Positions 8,779-18,332 of a stretch of DNA of 64,000 nucleotides are shown here, one piece after another; the first letter of the stretch is position 1, and each line of letters begins with the position of its first letter. The stretch covers positions 680,945-744,944 of the forward strand of contig NZ_JACXZT010000019.1 in the NCBI RefSeq assembly GCF_014779595.1. The letters run 5' to 3'. The translations under genes were made by a program, and so were the position numbers. The stretch comes from Halomonas sp. ML-15 (lineage in GTDB: Bacteria > Pseudomonadota > Gammaproteobacteria > Pseudomonadales > Halomonadaceae). A model generated the notes under the pieces. That model was not told the DNA's origin and did no database searches. It saw only the letters and a program-made list of their open reading frames with translations.

Positions 8779-10626
8779 ATGCAGCCAGGATTAGATCAGC
8801 CATCCCAGGCGGATATGGAGGTGTGGCGTGAGCAGCTTACCGCCATCGGTCAACAGTACCAGGAGATGCTGGGAGATCTCGTCGGACGGGTAGAGCCCAG
8901 CGAGGCGGGCAAGACCGTCTACAACGACATGCGAGAAAGCTTCACTGCCGCCCTCGAAGCCCTGGCCAGCGACCCTCAGGCGATGTATGCCGCTCAGTGG
9001 CGCCTGATGCAGGAGCAGTGGCAGCTGTGGCAGCACGGCATGCAGACCTTGGCCGGTCAGACCCCCGAACCGCTGGTAGAACCGGCTCGACACGACCGAC
9101 GTTTCAAGGACCCGGCCTGGCAGGAGGAGCCCTTCTACCAGGCGCTGCTCCAGCAGTACCTGCTGTTCTCACGTACCGTGGAAGAGCTGGTAGCGAGCCT
9201 CGACGGCCTGCCCGAGGAGAAAAAGCGCAGCCTGGCCTTCTATGCCCGCCAGTGCGTCAGTGCTCTGTCGCCCTCGAACTTCGTTACCACCAACCCCGAA
9301 GTGATGCGCCGCACCCTCGAGACCAAGGGGCAGAACCTGATCGACGGCATGGCTCGACTGCGTGAAGATCTTGCCAACTCCGCCGAGGGCATCAACGTCA
9401 CCATGACCGATCGCTCGGCGTTCCAGATTGGCGAGAACGTTGCCGTTACCCCCGGTGAAGTGGTCTACGAGAACGAGCTGATCCAGCTGATCCAGTACCA
9501 TCCGACCACCGAGAAGGTGTTCAAGACGCCACTGCTGATCGTGCCGCCGTGGATCAACAAGTACTACATCCTCGACCTGCGTGAAGACAACTCGCTGGTC
9601 AAGTGGCTGGTCGACCAGGGCCACAGCGTGTTCCTGATCTCGTGGCGCAACCCCGGCCCCGAGCAGCGTGACCTGACCTGGGCCGACTACATGCAGATGG
9701 GCCCCATCGATGCCATGGGCGCCATCGAGCAAGCCTGCGGCGAGAAGTCGGTCAATCTGCTCAGCTACTGCGTTGGCGGGACCCTGGCCGCGTCCACCGT
9801 GGCCTATCTGACCAGTACCCGGCGCGGTCGCAAGGTCAAGTCGGTGACCTATATGGCCACGCTGCAGGACTTCAGCGACCCCGGTGAGATCGGCGTGTTC
9901 CTCAACGAACCGGTGCTTCAAGGGCTTGAGCGCCAGCTCGAGGCGGACGGTTATCTCGATGGCCGGGTGATGGCCTTCTCGTTCAACCTGCTGCGCGAGA
10001 ACGATCTGTTCTGGTCGTTCTATATCAACAACTACCTCAAGGGCGAGAAGCCGGCGGCCTTCGACCTGCTCTACTGGAATACTGACGGCACCAACCTGCC
10101 GGCCGGTACCCACGCCTGGTACCTGCGCAACATGTATATGGAGAATCGCCTGATCGAGCCCGGCGGTATCGAGCTCGACGGGGTCAAGATCGACCTGCGC
10201 AAGATCTCCACGCCGAGCTATTTCGTCTCCGCCAAGGAAGACCATATCGCCAAGTGGAACAGCACCTATGGCGGCACCCAGTTGCCCAAGGGGCCGGTGA
10301 CCTTCGTGCTCGGCGGTTCGGGACATATCGCCGGCATCGTCAATCCACCGGCCAAGAACAAGTACGGCTTCTGGACCAACGAGGCGCTGCCGGCCAGCCC
10401 CGACGAGTGGCTGGAGAATGCCACCTTCAATGAGGGGTCGTGGTGGCCGCATTGGCAGGCCTGGGCGACCGAAAACGGCTATGCCGATCCGGATCCCAAG
10501 AAGCTGGTAGCGGCACGGGTGCCAGGCGAAGGCGAGCTGGCGCTGCTGGAGCCGGCGCCGGGGCGCTATGTACGCATGACGATCCCAGAAGTGCTGGGAG
10601 AGATCCCGGCTACGCCGGAAGAGTAA
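8779..10626 (+). CDS. phaC: Class I poly(3-hydroxyalkanoate) synthase
   Basis: 615 residues from the ATG preceded by CGGAG at seven bases, close to the usual class I PhaC length. The lipase-like box LLSYCVGG carries catalytic Cys331. The remaining triad residues are Asp488 in SAKEDHIAKW and His516 in GGSGHIAGI. LLIVPPWINKYYILDL and SWRNPGPEQRDLTW are conserved core blocks. It polymerises (R)-3-hydroxyacyl-CoA into PHA at the granule surface. No phaA/phaB genes are adjacent, as is common in Halomonas. It ends before a strong bidirectional terminator. Confidence 0.95.
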   Translation: MQPGLDQPSQADMEVWREQLTAIGQQYQEMLGDLVGRVEPSEAGKTVYNDMRESFTAALEALASDPQAMYAAQWRLMQEQWQLWQHGMQTLAGQTPEPLVEPARHDRRFKDPAWQEEPFYQALLQQYLLFSRTVEELVASLDGLPEEKKRSLAFYARQCVSALSPSNFVTTNPEVMRRTLETKGQNLIDGMARLREDLANSAEGINVTMTDRSAFQIGENVAVTPGEVVYENELIQLIQYHPTTEKVFKTPLLIVPPWINKYYILDLREDNSLVKWLVDQGHSVFLISWRNPGPEQRDLTWADYMQMGPIDAMGAIEQACGEKSVNLLSYCVGGTLAASTVAYLTSTRRGRKVKSVTYMATLQDFSDPGEIGVFLNEPVLQGLERQLEADGYLDGRVMAFSFNLLRENDLFWSFYINNYLKGEKPAAFDLLYWNTDGTNLPAGTHAWYLRNMYMENRLIEPGGIELDGVKIDLRKISTPSYFVSAKEDHIAKWNSTYGGTQLPKGPVTFVLGGSGHIAGIVNPPAKNKYGFWTNEALPASPDEWLENATFNEGSWWPHWQAWATENGYADPDPKKLVAARVPGEGELALLEPAPGRYVRMTIPEVLGEIPATPEE

Positions 10627-10668
10627 CGCGTTAAGCGCGCCGCGTCGCGGCGGCAAGCTTGGCAACCC

Positions 10669-10701
10669 AACGCCCCCGCAGCGACTCGCTGCGGGGGCGT
10701 T
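10669..10701. terminator. Bidirectional terminator between phaC and lnt
   Basis: A perfect 16-bp stem (AACGCCCCCGCAGCGA / TCGCTGCGGGGGCGTT) with a one-base loop centre lies between the convergent phaC and lnt genes. T-tracts are short, but stem strength and position suggest it ends both transcripts. Confidence 0.75.
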
Positions 10702-10723
10702 TGCGATGGTGGTGAAGCGAAGC

Positions 10724-12217
10724 TTACGCTACGGGTTTGCTCTGACGCTTAAAGCCCAGCCCAGCCACCATCAGCAGTGCGGCCAGCAACCAGGTTGGCC
10801 AGCTACCGCTGCGGGTGAACGGTGTCAGACCCTGCATTGGCGTTACCTCGCCGGTGAGGCTGGCGGTCTCGAACTGCGGCAGCTGGGCGGTGACGCGACC
10901 CTGGGGATCGATGATCGCAGTCACGCCGTTGCTGGTGGCGCGGGCCACGTAGCGGCCGTTTTCCAGCGCCCGCAGTCGCGCCATCTGGAAATGCTGGTGA
11001 GGGCCGATCGAGGCGCCGAACCAGGTGTCGTTGGAGACCGTCAGCAGCACATCGGCATGGCGGGCGCGCTGGGCGACCAGATCGGCGTAGATGATCTCGT
11101 AGCAGATCGCGTTGCCGATGGTCAGGCCGGCGGCCTGCATCGGTGCCTGACGGGCGGGTCCGGGGGTCATGGCCGGCATCGGCAGGTCGAAGAAGGCGAT
11201 GGCGCCGCGCAGCAGGCTGTCGAAGGGCAGATACTCGCCGAACGGGACCAGATGCTCCTTGCGGTACTGCCCCTCGACGTCGCCGACTCCGATCACCGCG
11301 TTATAGAAAAGATCGTCATCGTCGCGCTGCAGGATGCCGGTGAGCAGGGCGGTGTCGGGTGCCAGGTTGGCCTGTACCCGCTCAAGCAGCGGCCGTGCAT
11401 CTTCCTCGAGCATCGGCAGCGCCGCTTCCGGCCAGACGATCAGATCGATATCGTCATCCTGTTCGCGGGTCAAGTCGCTGAAGGTGTTGGCGGCCATGCG
11501 CTGCCCCTCGGGGGTCCATTTGAGCTCCTGGGGCAGGTTGCCCTGCAGCAGTGCGACCTGGCGCGGTTCGCCAGCGGGGCTGGTCCACTGCGCGGGCAGC
11601 GCCAGCGGGGCCAGCCACATCAGCGCAATCGGCGCCGCTGCCAGCCAGCGGCGATGCAGTAGCTCGACCAGCAGAGTGCCGGAGAGGGCAGTAATCAGCG
11701 ACAGCAGATAGACGCCCCCCACCGGCGCCCAGGCGGCCAGTGGAGAATCGACGTGGGCGCTGCCCAGCAGCAGCCAGGGAAAGCCGGTGAAGGCGTAGGT
11801 GCGCAGCACTTCGCCCAGCACCCAGGCGCCGGCAAAGCTCAGCGCTGCCAGGCGTGGGCCGCACAGGCGACGGTAGAGCCACAGCCACACGGCGAAGAAT
11901 AGCGCCATTGCAGCGACGAACAGCGCGGTGAGAAAGAGTGCCAGCGGCATGCCGGTGTAGCCGTAATCATGGATCGAGACATACACCCAGGAGGCGCCGC
12001 TGCCGAACAGGCCGACGCCGTACCACCAGCCCTTGAGGGCCGCCTGGCCAGGCGTGAGGGTATGAATTCCGAGGTAGATCAGTGCTACCGCTACCGGCCC
12101 CAGCCACCACAGCTCGAAGGGCGAGGCGGTGAGGGTGGTGAGCAGGCCCGCGATCAGTGCGATGGCGTAGCCCAACAGGCGCTGGCCGCGGCTAGGGGGG
12201 GGGAGTGCTTGCGTCAT
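10724..12217 (-). CDS. lnt: Apolipoprotein N-acyltransferase
   Basis: 497 residues. Six or more membrane segments at the N terminus are followed by a periplasmic carbon-nitrogen hydrolase domain and a C-terminal anchor helix. The catalytic Glu-Lys-Cys triad is visible in VWPEAALPML, RKEHLVPFGEYLPF and NAICYEIIYAD. It transfers the third acyl chain onto the N-terminal Cys of lipoproteins in the inner membrane. It is the last gene of the conserved miaB-phoH-ybeY-corC-lnt order, 20 bases after corC. Confidence 0.95.
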   Translation of the reverse strand: MTQALPPPSRGQRLLGYAIALIAGLLTTLTASPFELWWLGPVAVALIYLGIHTLTPGQAALKGWWYGVGLFGSGASWVYVSIHDYGYTGMPLALFLTALFVAAMALFFAVWLWLYRRLCGPRLAALSFAGAWVLGEVLRTYAFTGFPWLLLGSAHVDSPLAAWAPVGGVYLLSLITALSGTLLVELLHRRWLAAAPIALMWLAPLALPAQWTSPAGEPRQVALLQGNLPQELKWTPEGQRMAANTFSDLTREQDDDIDLIVWPEAALPMLEEDARPLLERVQANLAPDTALLTGILQRDDDDLFYNAVIGVGDVEGQYRKEHLVPFGEYLPFDSLLRGAIAFFDLPMPAMTPGPARQAPMQAAGLTIGNAICYEIIYADLVAQRARHADVLLTVSNDTWFGASIGPHQHFQMARLRALENGRYVARATSNGVTAIIDPQGRVTAQLPQFETASLTGEVTPMQGLTPFTRSGSWPTWLLAALLMVAGLGFKRQSKPVA

Positions 12218-12237
12218 GATCGTTCCTTGAACAGAGA

Positions 12238-13131
12238 CTAACCGTCGGCCGCATTGGCGCTGTCATTCTCGTTGGCTTGCTCGGCACGCTCGGCTTGCAG
12301 CAGGCGAATGCGGCGATTATCAGCGTTGAGTACGGTAAAGCGCCAGCCACCCAGATCAGCATGCTCGCCGCGACGCGGCAGATGGCCAAAGCGCTGCATT
12401 ACCAGTCCGCCAACAGTGTCGAACTCCTCGTCCGAGAAGCGCGTTTCGAAACGTTCGTTGAAGTCTTCTATGGGCGTCAGGGCACGAATCGCGAAGCGGC
12501 CGTCACCCAGCTCGCGAATATCGTCCTCTTCGTCGGTATCGTGTTCGTCCTCGATGTCGCCGACGATCTGCTCGAGGATATCCTCGATGGTCACGATCCC
12601 GGCGGTGCCGCCATACTCGTCGACCACCACCGCCATATGGTTGTGAGTGTCGCGGAACTCCTTGAGCAGGCTGTTGAGGCGCTTCGATTCGGGTACGAAC
12701 ATCGCCGGGCGCAGCACGCTGTCGAGGGCGAAGTGCTGTCGCTTGTCCTGGCTCTCGGAGAGCAGCGGCAGCAGATCCTTGACCAGCAGGATGCCGTGCA
12801 CCTCGTCGAGATTCTCGCCGATCACCGGATAGCGCGAGTGGCCGGTCTCGAGGATCACCGGCAGATACTCCTCGGGCGCCTGTTCGAGGCCGATGGAATT
12901 GACCTGGGAGCGTGGAATCAGCACCTCGCGGACCTGCTGGTCGCTGATCTGCAGGGCACCCTCGATGATGGTCAGCGCGTCCTGGTCGAGGCGCAGCCGG
13001 GTACCCGCTTCACGCAGGAAAGCCAGCAGTTCATCGCGCGAGCTGGGCTCGTCGCTGTCGGATGAGAAGGCGCTGAAAAACTTCTCGAGCCAGGATTTGT
13101 TGTTCAGGCTACTCGATCGGTCTTCACTCAT
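12238..13131 (-). CDS. corC: CorC/HlyC-type CBS-domain protein (magnesium/cobalt efflux regulator)
   Basis: 297 residues. After an acidic N-terminal segment there are two CBS motifs (residues about 70-190, including VREVLIPRSQVNSI and MAVVVDEYGGTAGIVTIEDI) and a C-terminal CorC_HlyC/transporter-associated domain (EEFDTVGGLVMQRFGHLPRRG). This is the cytosolic form without the DUF21 membrane domain, as in CorC/YbeX. YbeX has been linked to magnesium homeostasis and ribosome function. It overlaps the ybeY stop by four bases, so the two are coupled. Confidence 0.92.
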   Translation of the reverse strand: MSEDRSSSLNNKSWLEKFFSAFSSDSDEPSSRDELLAFLREAGTRLRLDQDALTIIEGALQISDQQVREVLIPRSQVNSIGLEQAPEEYLPVILETGHSRYPVIGENLDEVHGILLVKDLLPLLSESQDKRQHFALDSVLRPAMFVPESKRLNSLLKEFRDTHNHMAVVVDEYGGTAGIVTIEDILEQIVGDIEDEHDTDEEDDIRELGDGRFAIRALTPIEDFNERFETRFSDEEFDTVGGLVMQRFGHLPRRGEHADLGGWRFTVLNADNRRIRLLQAERAEQANENDSANAADG

Positions 13132-13652
13132 GCGTCGGGTCTCTCGTCCTCTAGTGCGGCAGAAGGGGCATTGGACGCGCTGTCCTCGGTGCGATAAGGA
13201 TCGGCGATCCCAAGCTCGGCGAGGATCTCGCGCTCGAGCTGTTCCATGGCCTCGGCCTCGGCGTCGTCGACATGGTCGTAGCCGAGCAGGTGCAGCGTGC
13301 CATGAACCACCATGTGGGCATAGTGGTCGGCCAGCGTTTTGCCTTGCTCATTAGCCTCACGTACCACCACCGAGTGGCAGATCGCCAGATCCCCCAGCAG
13401 CGGCAGGGCCACCCCCGGCGGCAGCTCGACGCCGAAGGAGAGCACATTGGTGGGGGCATCTTTACCGCGGTAGTCGCGATTGAGCGCCTGGCTTTCCGCG
13501 CTGTCGACGAAGCGTACGCTGAGTTCGTCGCGGTCATGTTCGCCGGCGTGGGCCAGCGCCGCGGCGACCCAGCGTTCGAGGCTGGCCTGATCGGGCAGTT
13601 GGCTGTCGTCGGCAAGAGCGACCTGGCGATCTACGCAGGGAGCATGAGTCAC
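13128..13652 (-). CDS. ybeY: rRNA maturation endoribonuclease YbeY
   Basis: 174 residues. The zinc-binding signature HGTLHLLGYDH is present near residue 120, and RGKDAPTNVLSF is the conserved upstream block. The family role is processing of 16S rRNA 3' ends and ribosome quality control. The C-terminal 20 residues are an acidic extension beyond the usual fold. It overlaps phoH on its upstream side and corC on its downstream side by four bases each, giving a tightly coupled operon. Confidence 0.95.
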   Translation of the reverse strand: MTHAPCVDRQVALADDSQLPDQASLERWVAAALAHAGEHDRDELSVRFVDSAESQALNRDYRGKDAPTNVLSFGVELPPGVALPLLGDLAICHSVVVREANEQGKTLADHYAHMVVHGTLHLLGYDHVDDAEAEAMEQLEREILAELGIADPYRTEDSASNAPSAALEDERPDA

Positions 13653-14737
13653 GTCCGTGGATCCTGACGCAGATCGCGTTCCAGCTGCTCGCGGCGCAGC
13701 GCGGCCCGCTCCTGGTCGCGCTCCAGCTTGCGCTGGCGCTCGGCAGCTTCCTGCTCGGCCTCGAAGTGGTCGTAAGCCTCGATAATGCGCTGCACCAGCG
13801 GGTGGCGCACCACGTCCTTGGCGGCAAAGTGGGTGACGCCGATGCCTGGGGTGCCCTTGAGCACATCGAGCACCTGAATCAACCCCGAGCTCTGGCCCCG
13901 CGGCAGGTCGACCTGGGTCACGTCGCCAGTGATCACCGCGGTGGAGCCGAAGCCGATGCGGGTCAGGAACATCTTCATCTGCTCGCGGGTGGTGTTCTGG
14001 CTCTCGTCGAGAATGATGAAGGAGTTATTGAGGGTGCGACCGCGCATATAGGCCAGCGGGGCGATCTCGATGATCTGCCGCTCGATCAGTTTGCCGACCT
14101 GCTCGAAGCCGATCATTTCATACAGGGCGTCATACAGCGGGCGCAGGTAAGGGTCGATCTTCTGGGCCAGGTCGCCGGGCAGGAAGCCGAGCTTCTCGCC
14201 GGCCTCCACCGCCGGGCGCACCAGCAGGATGCGTCGCACCTCCTGCTGGTTGAGCGCCTCCACCGCGGCGGCCACGGCCAGATAGGTCTTGCCGGTGCCC
14301 GCCGGGCCGATACCGAAATTGATATCGTGCTCGCGAATACTCTGCACATAGCTCTGCTGGTTGAGCCCGCGCGGCTTGATCAGCGCCCGCGTGGTGCGCA
14401 GCAGGACCTCGCTGTCCTCGACGCCTTCCTCCTCCTCTAGCGCCTCGAGGCCGGACTCCTGCAGAAACAGATGCACGGTATCCGGCGACAAATCGCTGGC
14501 TTCGGTCTCACGGTAGAGATGCTCGACCACATTGGCCGCTGCCTTGACCCGTGAACTGGGCCCGGCCAGTTGGAAGGTGTTGCCTCGGTTGCGCAGGGTG
14601 ATGCCCAGGCGCTCCTCGACCAGCTTGAGGTGCTCATCACGCTGGCCGCATAAGTTGGCCAGGCGACGTGGGTCGTTAGGTTCGAGGGTCAGCGTGATGA
14701 TGCGATTGGCCTGAGAACTGTGTTGGCTCAAGAGCAA
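13649..14737 (-). CDS. ybeZ: PhoH family ATPase (YbeZ)
   Basis: 362 residues. Residues about 1-110 hold a KH-like region (PRRLANLCGQRDEHL) and the C-terminal part holds the PhoH P-loop domain with Walker A GPAGTGKTYLA and Walker B FIILDESQN. A basic, helical tail (ERQRKLERDQERAALR) follows. PhoH/YbeZ is an ATPase or RNA helicase-like partner of YbeY. It sits between miaB and ybeY, the standard order. Confidence 0.93.
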   Translation of the reverse strand: MLLSQHSSQANRIITLTLEPNDPRRLANLCGQRDEHLKLVEERLGITLRNRGNTFQLAGPSSRVKAAANVVEHLYRETEASDLSPDTVHLFLQESGLEALEEEEGVEDSEVLLRTTRALIKPRGLNQQSYVQSIREHDINFGIGPAGTGKTYLAVAAAVEALNQQEVRRILLVRPAVEAGEKLGFLPGDLAQKIDPYLRPLYDALYEMIGFEQVGKLIERQIIEIAPLAYMRGRTLNNSFIILDESQNTTREQMKMFLTRIGFGSTAVITGDVTQVDLPRGQSSGLIQVLDVLKGTPGIGVTHFAAKDVVRHPLVQRIIEAYDHFEAEQEAAERQRKLERDQERAALRREQLERDLRQDPRT

Positions 14738-14841
14738 GGGATCCGTGCGTTGCGAATGGATTCGACGAGCTTACTGCCCCGGGGCAGCCCGGGGCAATGT
14801 CGTACGTTAACTAGATATTCAGCCTAGTCGATAGTGGCGGT

Positions 14842-16188
14842 TCAATGCAGCGCCGGAGAGGCGAGTTCGCCGCGCAGCGAGTTGGGCAGCGCCTCGCTGA
14901 TTTCCACGTCGACGAAGTGGCCGATCAGCTCGGTGGGATTGGCAGCGCGGAAATTGACCACCCGGTTGTTTTCGGTACGGCCCGACAGCTGGCCGGGGTC
15001 CTTGGGCGAGAAGCCGGTGACCAGAATGCGCTGGGTGGAGCCCACCATCCGCCGACTGATCTGCATCGCCTGCTGAATGATGCGCTCCTGGAGGATGGCC
15101 AGGCGCTGTTTCTTGACCGCCTCCGGTGTTTCATCTTCGAGGGAGGCCGCCGGGGTGCCGGGGCGCGCCGAGTAGACGAAGCTGAAGGAGTGATCGAAGC
15201 CGATGCGGTGAATCAGGTCCATGGTCGCTTCGAAGTCTGCCTCGGTTTCGCCGGGGAAGCCGATAATGAAGTCGGAGGAGAAGCTGATATCCGGGCGCAG
15301 GGCGCGGATGCGCTCCATCTTCTCGACGTACTCTTCCACCGTATGGCCGCGCTTCATCGCTGCCAGGATGCGGTCGGAGCCGGCCTGCACCGGCAGGTGC
15401 AGATGGCTGACCAGCTCGGGGATCTCGGCGTAGGCCTCGATCAGGCTGTCGGAGAACTCCACCGGGTGCGAGGTGGTGAAGCGGATGCGGTCGATGCCCT
15501 CCACCGCCGCCACGCAGGCGATCAGCTCGGCCAGATCGATCTCGTCGCCGAGCTGATTCTCGCCGCGGTAGGCGTTGACGTTCTGGCCCAGCAGGTTGAT
15601 CTCGCGTACGCCCTGCTCGGCGAGGTGAATCACCTCGTCCATCACTGCCTCGAAGGGGCGCGAGACTTCCTCGCCGCGGGTATAGGGCACCACGCAGAAG
15701 GTGCAGTATTTCGAGCACCCCTCCATGACCGACACGAAGGCGGTGGCGCCATCGGCGCTGGGCATGGGCAGATGGTCGAATTTCTCGATCTCGGGGAAGG
15801 TGACGTCGACCACCGAGATCTGCTCGCTGCCGCGCCGAGAGTCGAGCATTGCCGGCACCCGGTGCAGGGTCTGGGGACCGAACACCATGTCGACATGGGG
15901 CGCGCGCTTGCGCAGCGCCTCGCCCTCCTGGCTGGCCACGCAGCCGCCGACGCCGATCACCAGATCGGGGTTGGCGTCCTTGAGCTTCTTCCAGCGGCCG
16001 AGCTGGTGGAAGACCTTTTCCTGGGCCTTTTCACGGATCGAGCAGGTGTTGAGCAGAATCACGTCCGCCTCACCTTCGTTATCGGTGAGTTCGAGCTGGT
16101 GGGATTCGCCGAGCAGATCCGCCATGCGGGCCGAATCATACTCGTTCATCTGGCAGCCGTGGGTCTTGATGAAGAGTTTCTTCGCCAT
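14842..16188 (-). CDS. miaB: tRNA-2-methylthio-N6-dimethylallyladenosine synthase
   Basis: 448 residues with an N-terminal UPF0004 domain ([13 protein letters not shown] and the other Cys ligands of the first 4Fe-4S cluster). The radical-SAM core has [17 protein letters not shown], a CxxxCxxC motif at residues about 157-164. A C-terminal TRAM domain ends with [19 protein letters not shown]. It adds the methylthio group at position 37 of tRNAs reading UNN codons. It lies 104 bases upstream of phoH and is divergent from the DUF1820 gene. Confidence 0.96.
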   Translation of the reverse strand: MAKKLFIKTHGCQMNEYDSARMADLLGESHQLELTDNEGEADVILLNTCSIREKAQEKVFHQLGRWKKLKDANPDLVIGVGGCVASQEGEALRKRAPHVDMVFGPQTLHRVPAMLDSRRGSEQISVVDVTFPEIEKFDHLPMPSADGATAFVSVMEGCSKYCTFCVVPYTRGEEVSRPFEAVMDEVIHLAEQGVREINLLGQNVNAYRGENQLGDEIDLAELIACVAAVEGIDRIRFTTSHPVEFSDSLIEAYAEIPELVSHLHLPVQAGSDRILAAMKRGHTVEEYVEKMERIRALRPDISFSSDFIIGFPGETEADFEATMDLIHRIGFDHSFSFVYSARPGTPAASLEDETPEAVKKQRLAILQERIIQQAMQISRRMVGSTQRILVTGFSPKDPGQLSGRTENNRVVNFRAANPTELIGHFVDVEISEALPNSLRGELASPALH

Positions 16189-16418
16189 AAGAATTAGGGT
16201 CGTGGCGTGTGAGCCCGACCTAGCCGTTACCGGTTCAGGGGATTCATCCAGGCGGCCCGCGGGCCGTTGCTGACGTATCTCGGCGATTATACGGATAGCC
16301 CGCCGGTGGGGCCAGCGGTGGGGGCTCGAATTGGCCGAGGCTGTGCTATTCTTCGCCCCCTAGGGTCGGCATCCAGGTGCTGCCGGCGTCGTTGATGTGG
16401 CATAAATGCAGAGGCAGT

Positions 16419-16748
16419 ATGGCGGCCAAGCCTATTTACCGGGTGGTGTTTCATAATCTGGGGGAGATCTGGGAGCTTTACGCCCGCGAGATCTTCCAGA
16501 GCGACCTGTGGGGGTTTATCGAGGTCGAGGCGTTTGTCTTCGAGGACGCCAGCAAGCTGGTGGTGGACCCCTCTACCGAGAAGCTGAGGCGGACCTTTGA
16601 CGGTGTCAGCCGCAGCTATATTCCGCTGAATGCGATCGTGCGCATCGATGAAGTCGAGCGTGAAGGTACGCCCAAGGCGGTCAAGGCCGAGGGCAAGGTG
16701 GCGGAATTTCCGCGCCCGATGAGCTGGCCGCCTCGTAGCGACAGCTGA
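16419..16748 (+). CDS. DUF1820 family protein
   Basis: 109 residues beginning MAAKPIYRVVFHNLGEIWEL and containing DLWGFIEVEAFVFED. This is a conserved small gammaproteobacterial family (DUF1820) of unknown function, commonly next to miaB. The start is chosen at 16419 because AGAGG precedes it and the family begins at this residue; the frame stays open upstream to 16377. No signal peptide or membrane segment is present. Confidence 0.85.
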   Translation: MAAKPIYRVVFHNLGEIWELYAREIFQSDLWGFIEVEAFVFEDASKLVVDPSTEKLRRTFDGVSRSYIPLNAIVRIDEVEREGTPKAVKAEGKVAEFPRPMSWPPRSDS

Positions 16749-16825
16749 TCAAAAAATGAACGATTTGAGGGGGTGTCAGGCATCTCGGTGGCTGACATCG
16801 ACTTCGGGGGAGGTTTTCCCAAGAC

Positions 16826-16848
16826 TTATCCACAGAAGCTGTGGATGG
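16826..16848. promoter_or_regulatory. Pair of inverted DnaA-box-like sequences
   Basis: A perfect TTATCCACA at 16826-16834 faces an imperfect inverted copy, TGTGGATGG, at 16840-16848, forming a small dyad with centre CAGAAGCTG in the gap between the DUF1820 gene and the SH3 protein gene. It may bind DnaA or be a transcription-factor dyad; no origin features surround it. Confidence 0.4.
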
Positions 16849-16950
16849 GACGCGGTCTCATCGCGCCGCCAGTGACAGGATGCTCGGGCGGTGCCATCAG
16901 GGTGGAGCGGGCGCGACTCGCCCAACTCGAGCCACGAACACGGCAGACAT

Positions 16951-17574
16951 ATGCGTACATTCAAGACATTGATGCTGGGCGTGTCGCTGGGGGCCATGGC
17001 CCTCGGGGCGCAGGCCCAGGAAGCGGACGATAACCAGGCCTGGGTCTCAGACGGCCTGACCACCTTCGTCAGAAGCGGCCCCACCGACGGCTATCGTATC
17101 GTCGGTACCCTCACCGCTGGCGAGCCGGTCACAGTGCTCGAGACCAGCGGTAGTTATACGCGGGTCGAGGATGCCGACGGCGATACGGTGTGGATTCTTA
17201 GTGACGAGCTGCAGGACTCGCCCAGCGCCGGCGTCAGGGTGCCCGAGCTCGAGGCCCAGGTGGCCAGCCTGACCAGTGAGCTCGACGGAATCAACGAGGA
17301 GTGGGAAACCCGCGTGTCGACCATGACCGAGACCCTCGAACAGCGCCAGCAGCGCATCGAGGAACTCGAGACCCGCAACCGCGAGCTGGACGCCGAGGCC
17401 GATGAGGCCCTGCGTCAGGTGCGTGGCCTGCAGGCGCGACTCGACACTCAGGAGGAAGACCTGCTGCTGCGCTACTTCATGTACGGCGGCGGCGTGGCCG
17501 GCGCCGGCCTGTTGGTCGGCCTGATCGTTCCTCACCTGCCGCGGCGGCGCAAGAAGAACGACCGCTGGTTCTGA
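16951..17574 (+). CDS. SH3-domain / coiled-coil membrane protein (TIGR04211 type, YgiM-like)
   Basis: 207 residues. A Sec signal peptide (LMLGVSLGAMALGAQAQ) is followed by a bacterial SH3 domain (AWVSDGLTTFVRSGPTDGYRIVG) at about residues 28-92. A long coiled coil rich in Glu/Gln/Arg spans residues about 98-170, and a C-terminal membrane helix (GGGVAGAGLLVGLIVPHL) ends in a basic tail. This is the layout of the TIGR04211 family, periplasmic proteins anchored at the C terminus. Function is unknown; a cell-wall role is a guess from the SH3 domain. tpm follows 17 bases downstream. Confidence 0.85.
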   Translation: MRTFKTLMLGVSLGAMALGAQAQEADDNQAWVSDGLTTFVRSGPTDGYRIVGTLTAGEPVTVLETSGSYTRVEDADGDTVWILSDELQDSPSAGVRVPELEAQVASLTSELDGINEEWETRVSTMTETLEQRQQRIEELETRNRELDAEADEALRQVRGLQARLDTQEEDLLLRYFMYGGGVAGAGLLVGLIVPHLPRRRKKNDRWF

Positions 17575-17591
17575 ACGGGGATCGCCTGAGC

Positions 17592-18236
17592 ATGCAGCAG
17601 AGCGAAGAGAACGAGTGGTTGGCGCGCTGGCGCGAGGGGCGTATCGGTTTTCATCGCGACGCGGTGCATCCGGCGCTGGTGCGTTTCTGGCCGTCGCTAG
17701 GCGCCGCGCCGGGGGCCAAGGTGCTGGTGCCGCTATGCGGCAAGAGCCTCGACATGCGCTGGCTGGCCGAGCAGGGGCATCCGGTGCTGGGCATCGAGTT
17801 GGCCACGGATGCCATCGAACAGTTTCTGGCCGAGGGTAGCGGTGAGGTGTCGCGCTATCACCAGGGCGACTTCGATATCTGCCGTCAGGGAAGCGTCGAA
17901 CTGTGGGGCGGTGATTTCTTTCACTTCCACATCCAGCAGGCGGCGGAGATCGGGGCCTTTTACGACCGCGCCGCGCTGATTGCGCTGCCCCCGGCCACCC
18001 GTCAGCGCTACGCTTTCCACCTTGCTCAGCTACTGCCGCCGGGCTCGGTGGGGCTGCTGATCAGCCTCACTCGAGGTGGGGAGGGAGCGGGGCCGCCTTA
18101 CAGTGTCCCCGCCGAGGAGGTGCGCGAGCTGTTCGAGCCCAACTTCGAGCTGACCCATCTGGCCGACGGTGAGCCGGAAGACAACGGCTTTTACGAGAGC
18201 GCCTGGGCGCTCAAGCGGCGCGGCCCGATGGCCTGA
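17592..18236 (+). CDS. tpm: Thiopurine S-methyltransferase family protein
   Basis: 214 residues matching bacterial TPMT: WLARWREGRIGFH at the N terminus, VLVPLCGKSLDMRWLAEQGH (SAM-binding block) near residue 45, and YDRAALIALPP. Bacterial members methylate thiopurines and selenium or tellurium oxyanions, so metalloid detoxification is the plausible natural role. It shares an apparent transcript with the SH3 protein and ends before a strong hairpin. Confidence 0.92.
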   Translation: MQQSEENEWLARWREGRIGFHRDAVHPALVRFWPSLGAAPGAKVLVPLCGKSLDMRWLAEQGHPVLGIELATDAIEQFLAEGSGEVSRYHQGDFDICRQGSVELWGGDFFHFHIQQAAEIGAFYDRAALIALPPATRQRYAFHLAQLLPPGSVGLLISLTRGGEGAGPPYSVPAEEVRELFEPNFELTHLADGEPEDNGFYESAWALKRRGPMA

Positions 18237-18256
18237 GCGCCCGGCTAGCCTGCCTG

Positions 18257-18294
18257 AACCACTGAGCCCCGCGAGATCGCGGGGCTCAGTGGTT
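18257..18294. terminator. Bidirectional terminator hairpin after tpm
   Basis: A perfect 18-bp stem (AACCACTGAGCCCCGCGA / TCGCGGGGCTCAGTGGTT) lies between the convergent tpm and lipoprotein genes, followed by GTTG rather than a clean T-run. Confidence 0.75.
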
Positions 18295-18332
18295 GTTGGG
18301 AGGGGCGTGGCCAGCTTCAGGCATGGCCTGGT

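Noticed and set aside
9169-10665. 498-residue open frame antisense to phaC
   Set aside because: A GC-rich shadow frame of a well-supported gene, with no ribosome site and low-complexity composition.
16826-16848. Replication origin
   Set aside because: Only one perfect DnaA box and one imperfect one, no dnaA/dnaN/gidA neighbours and no AT-rich unwinding region.
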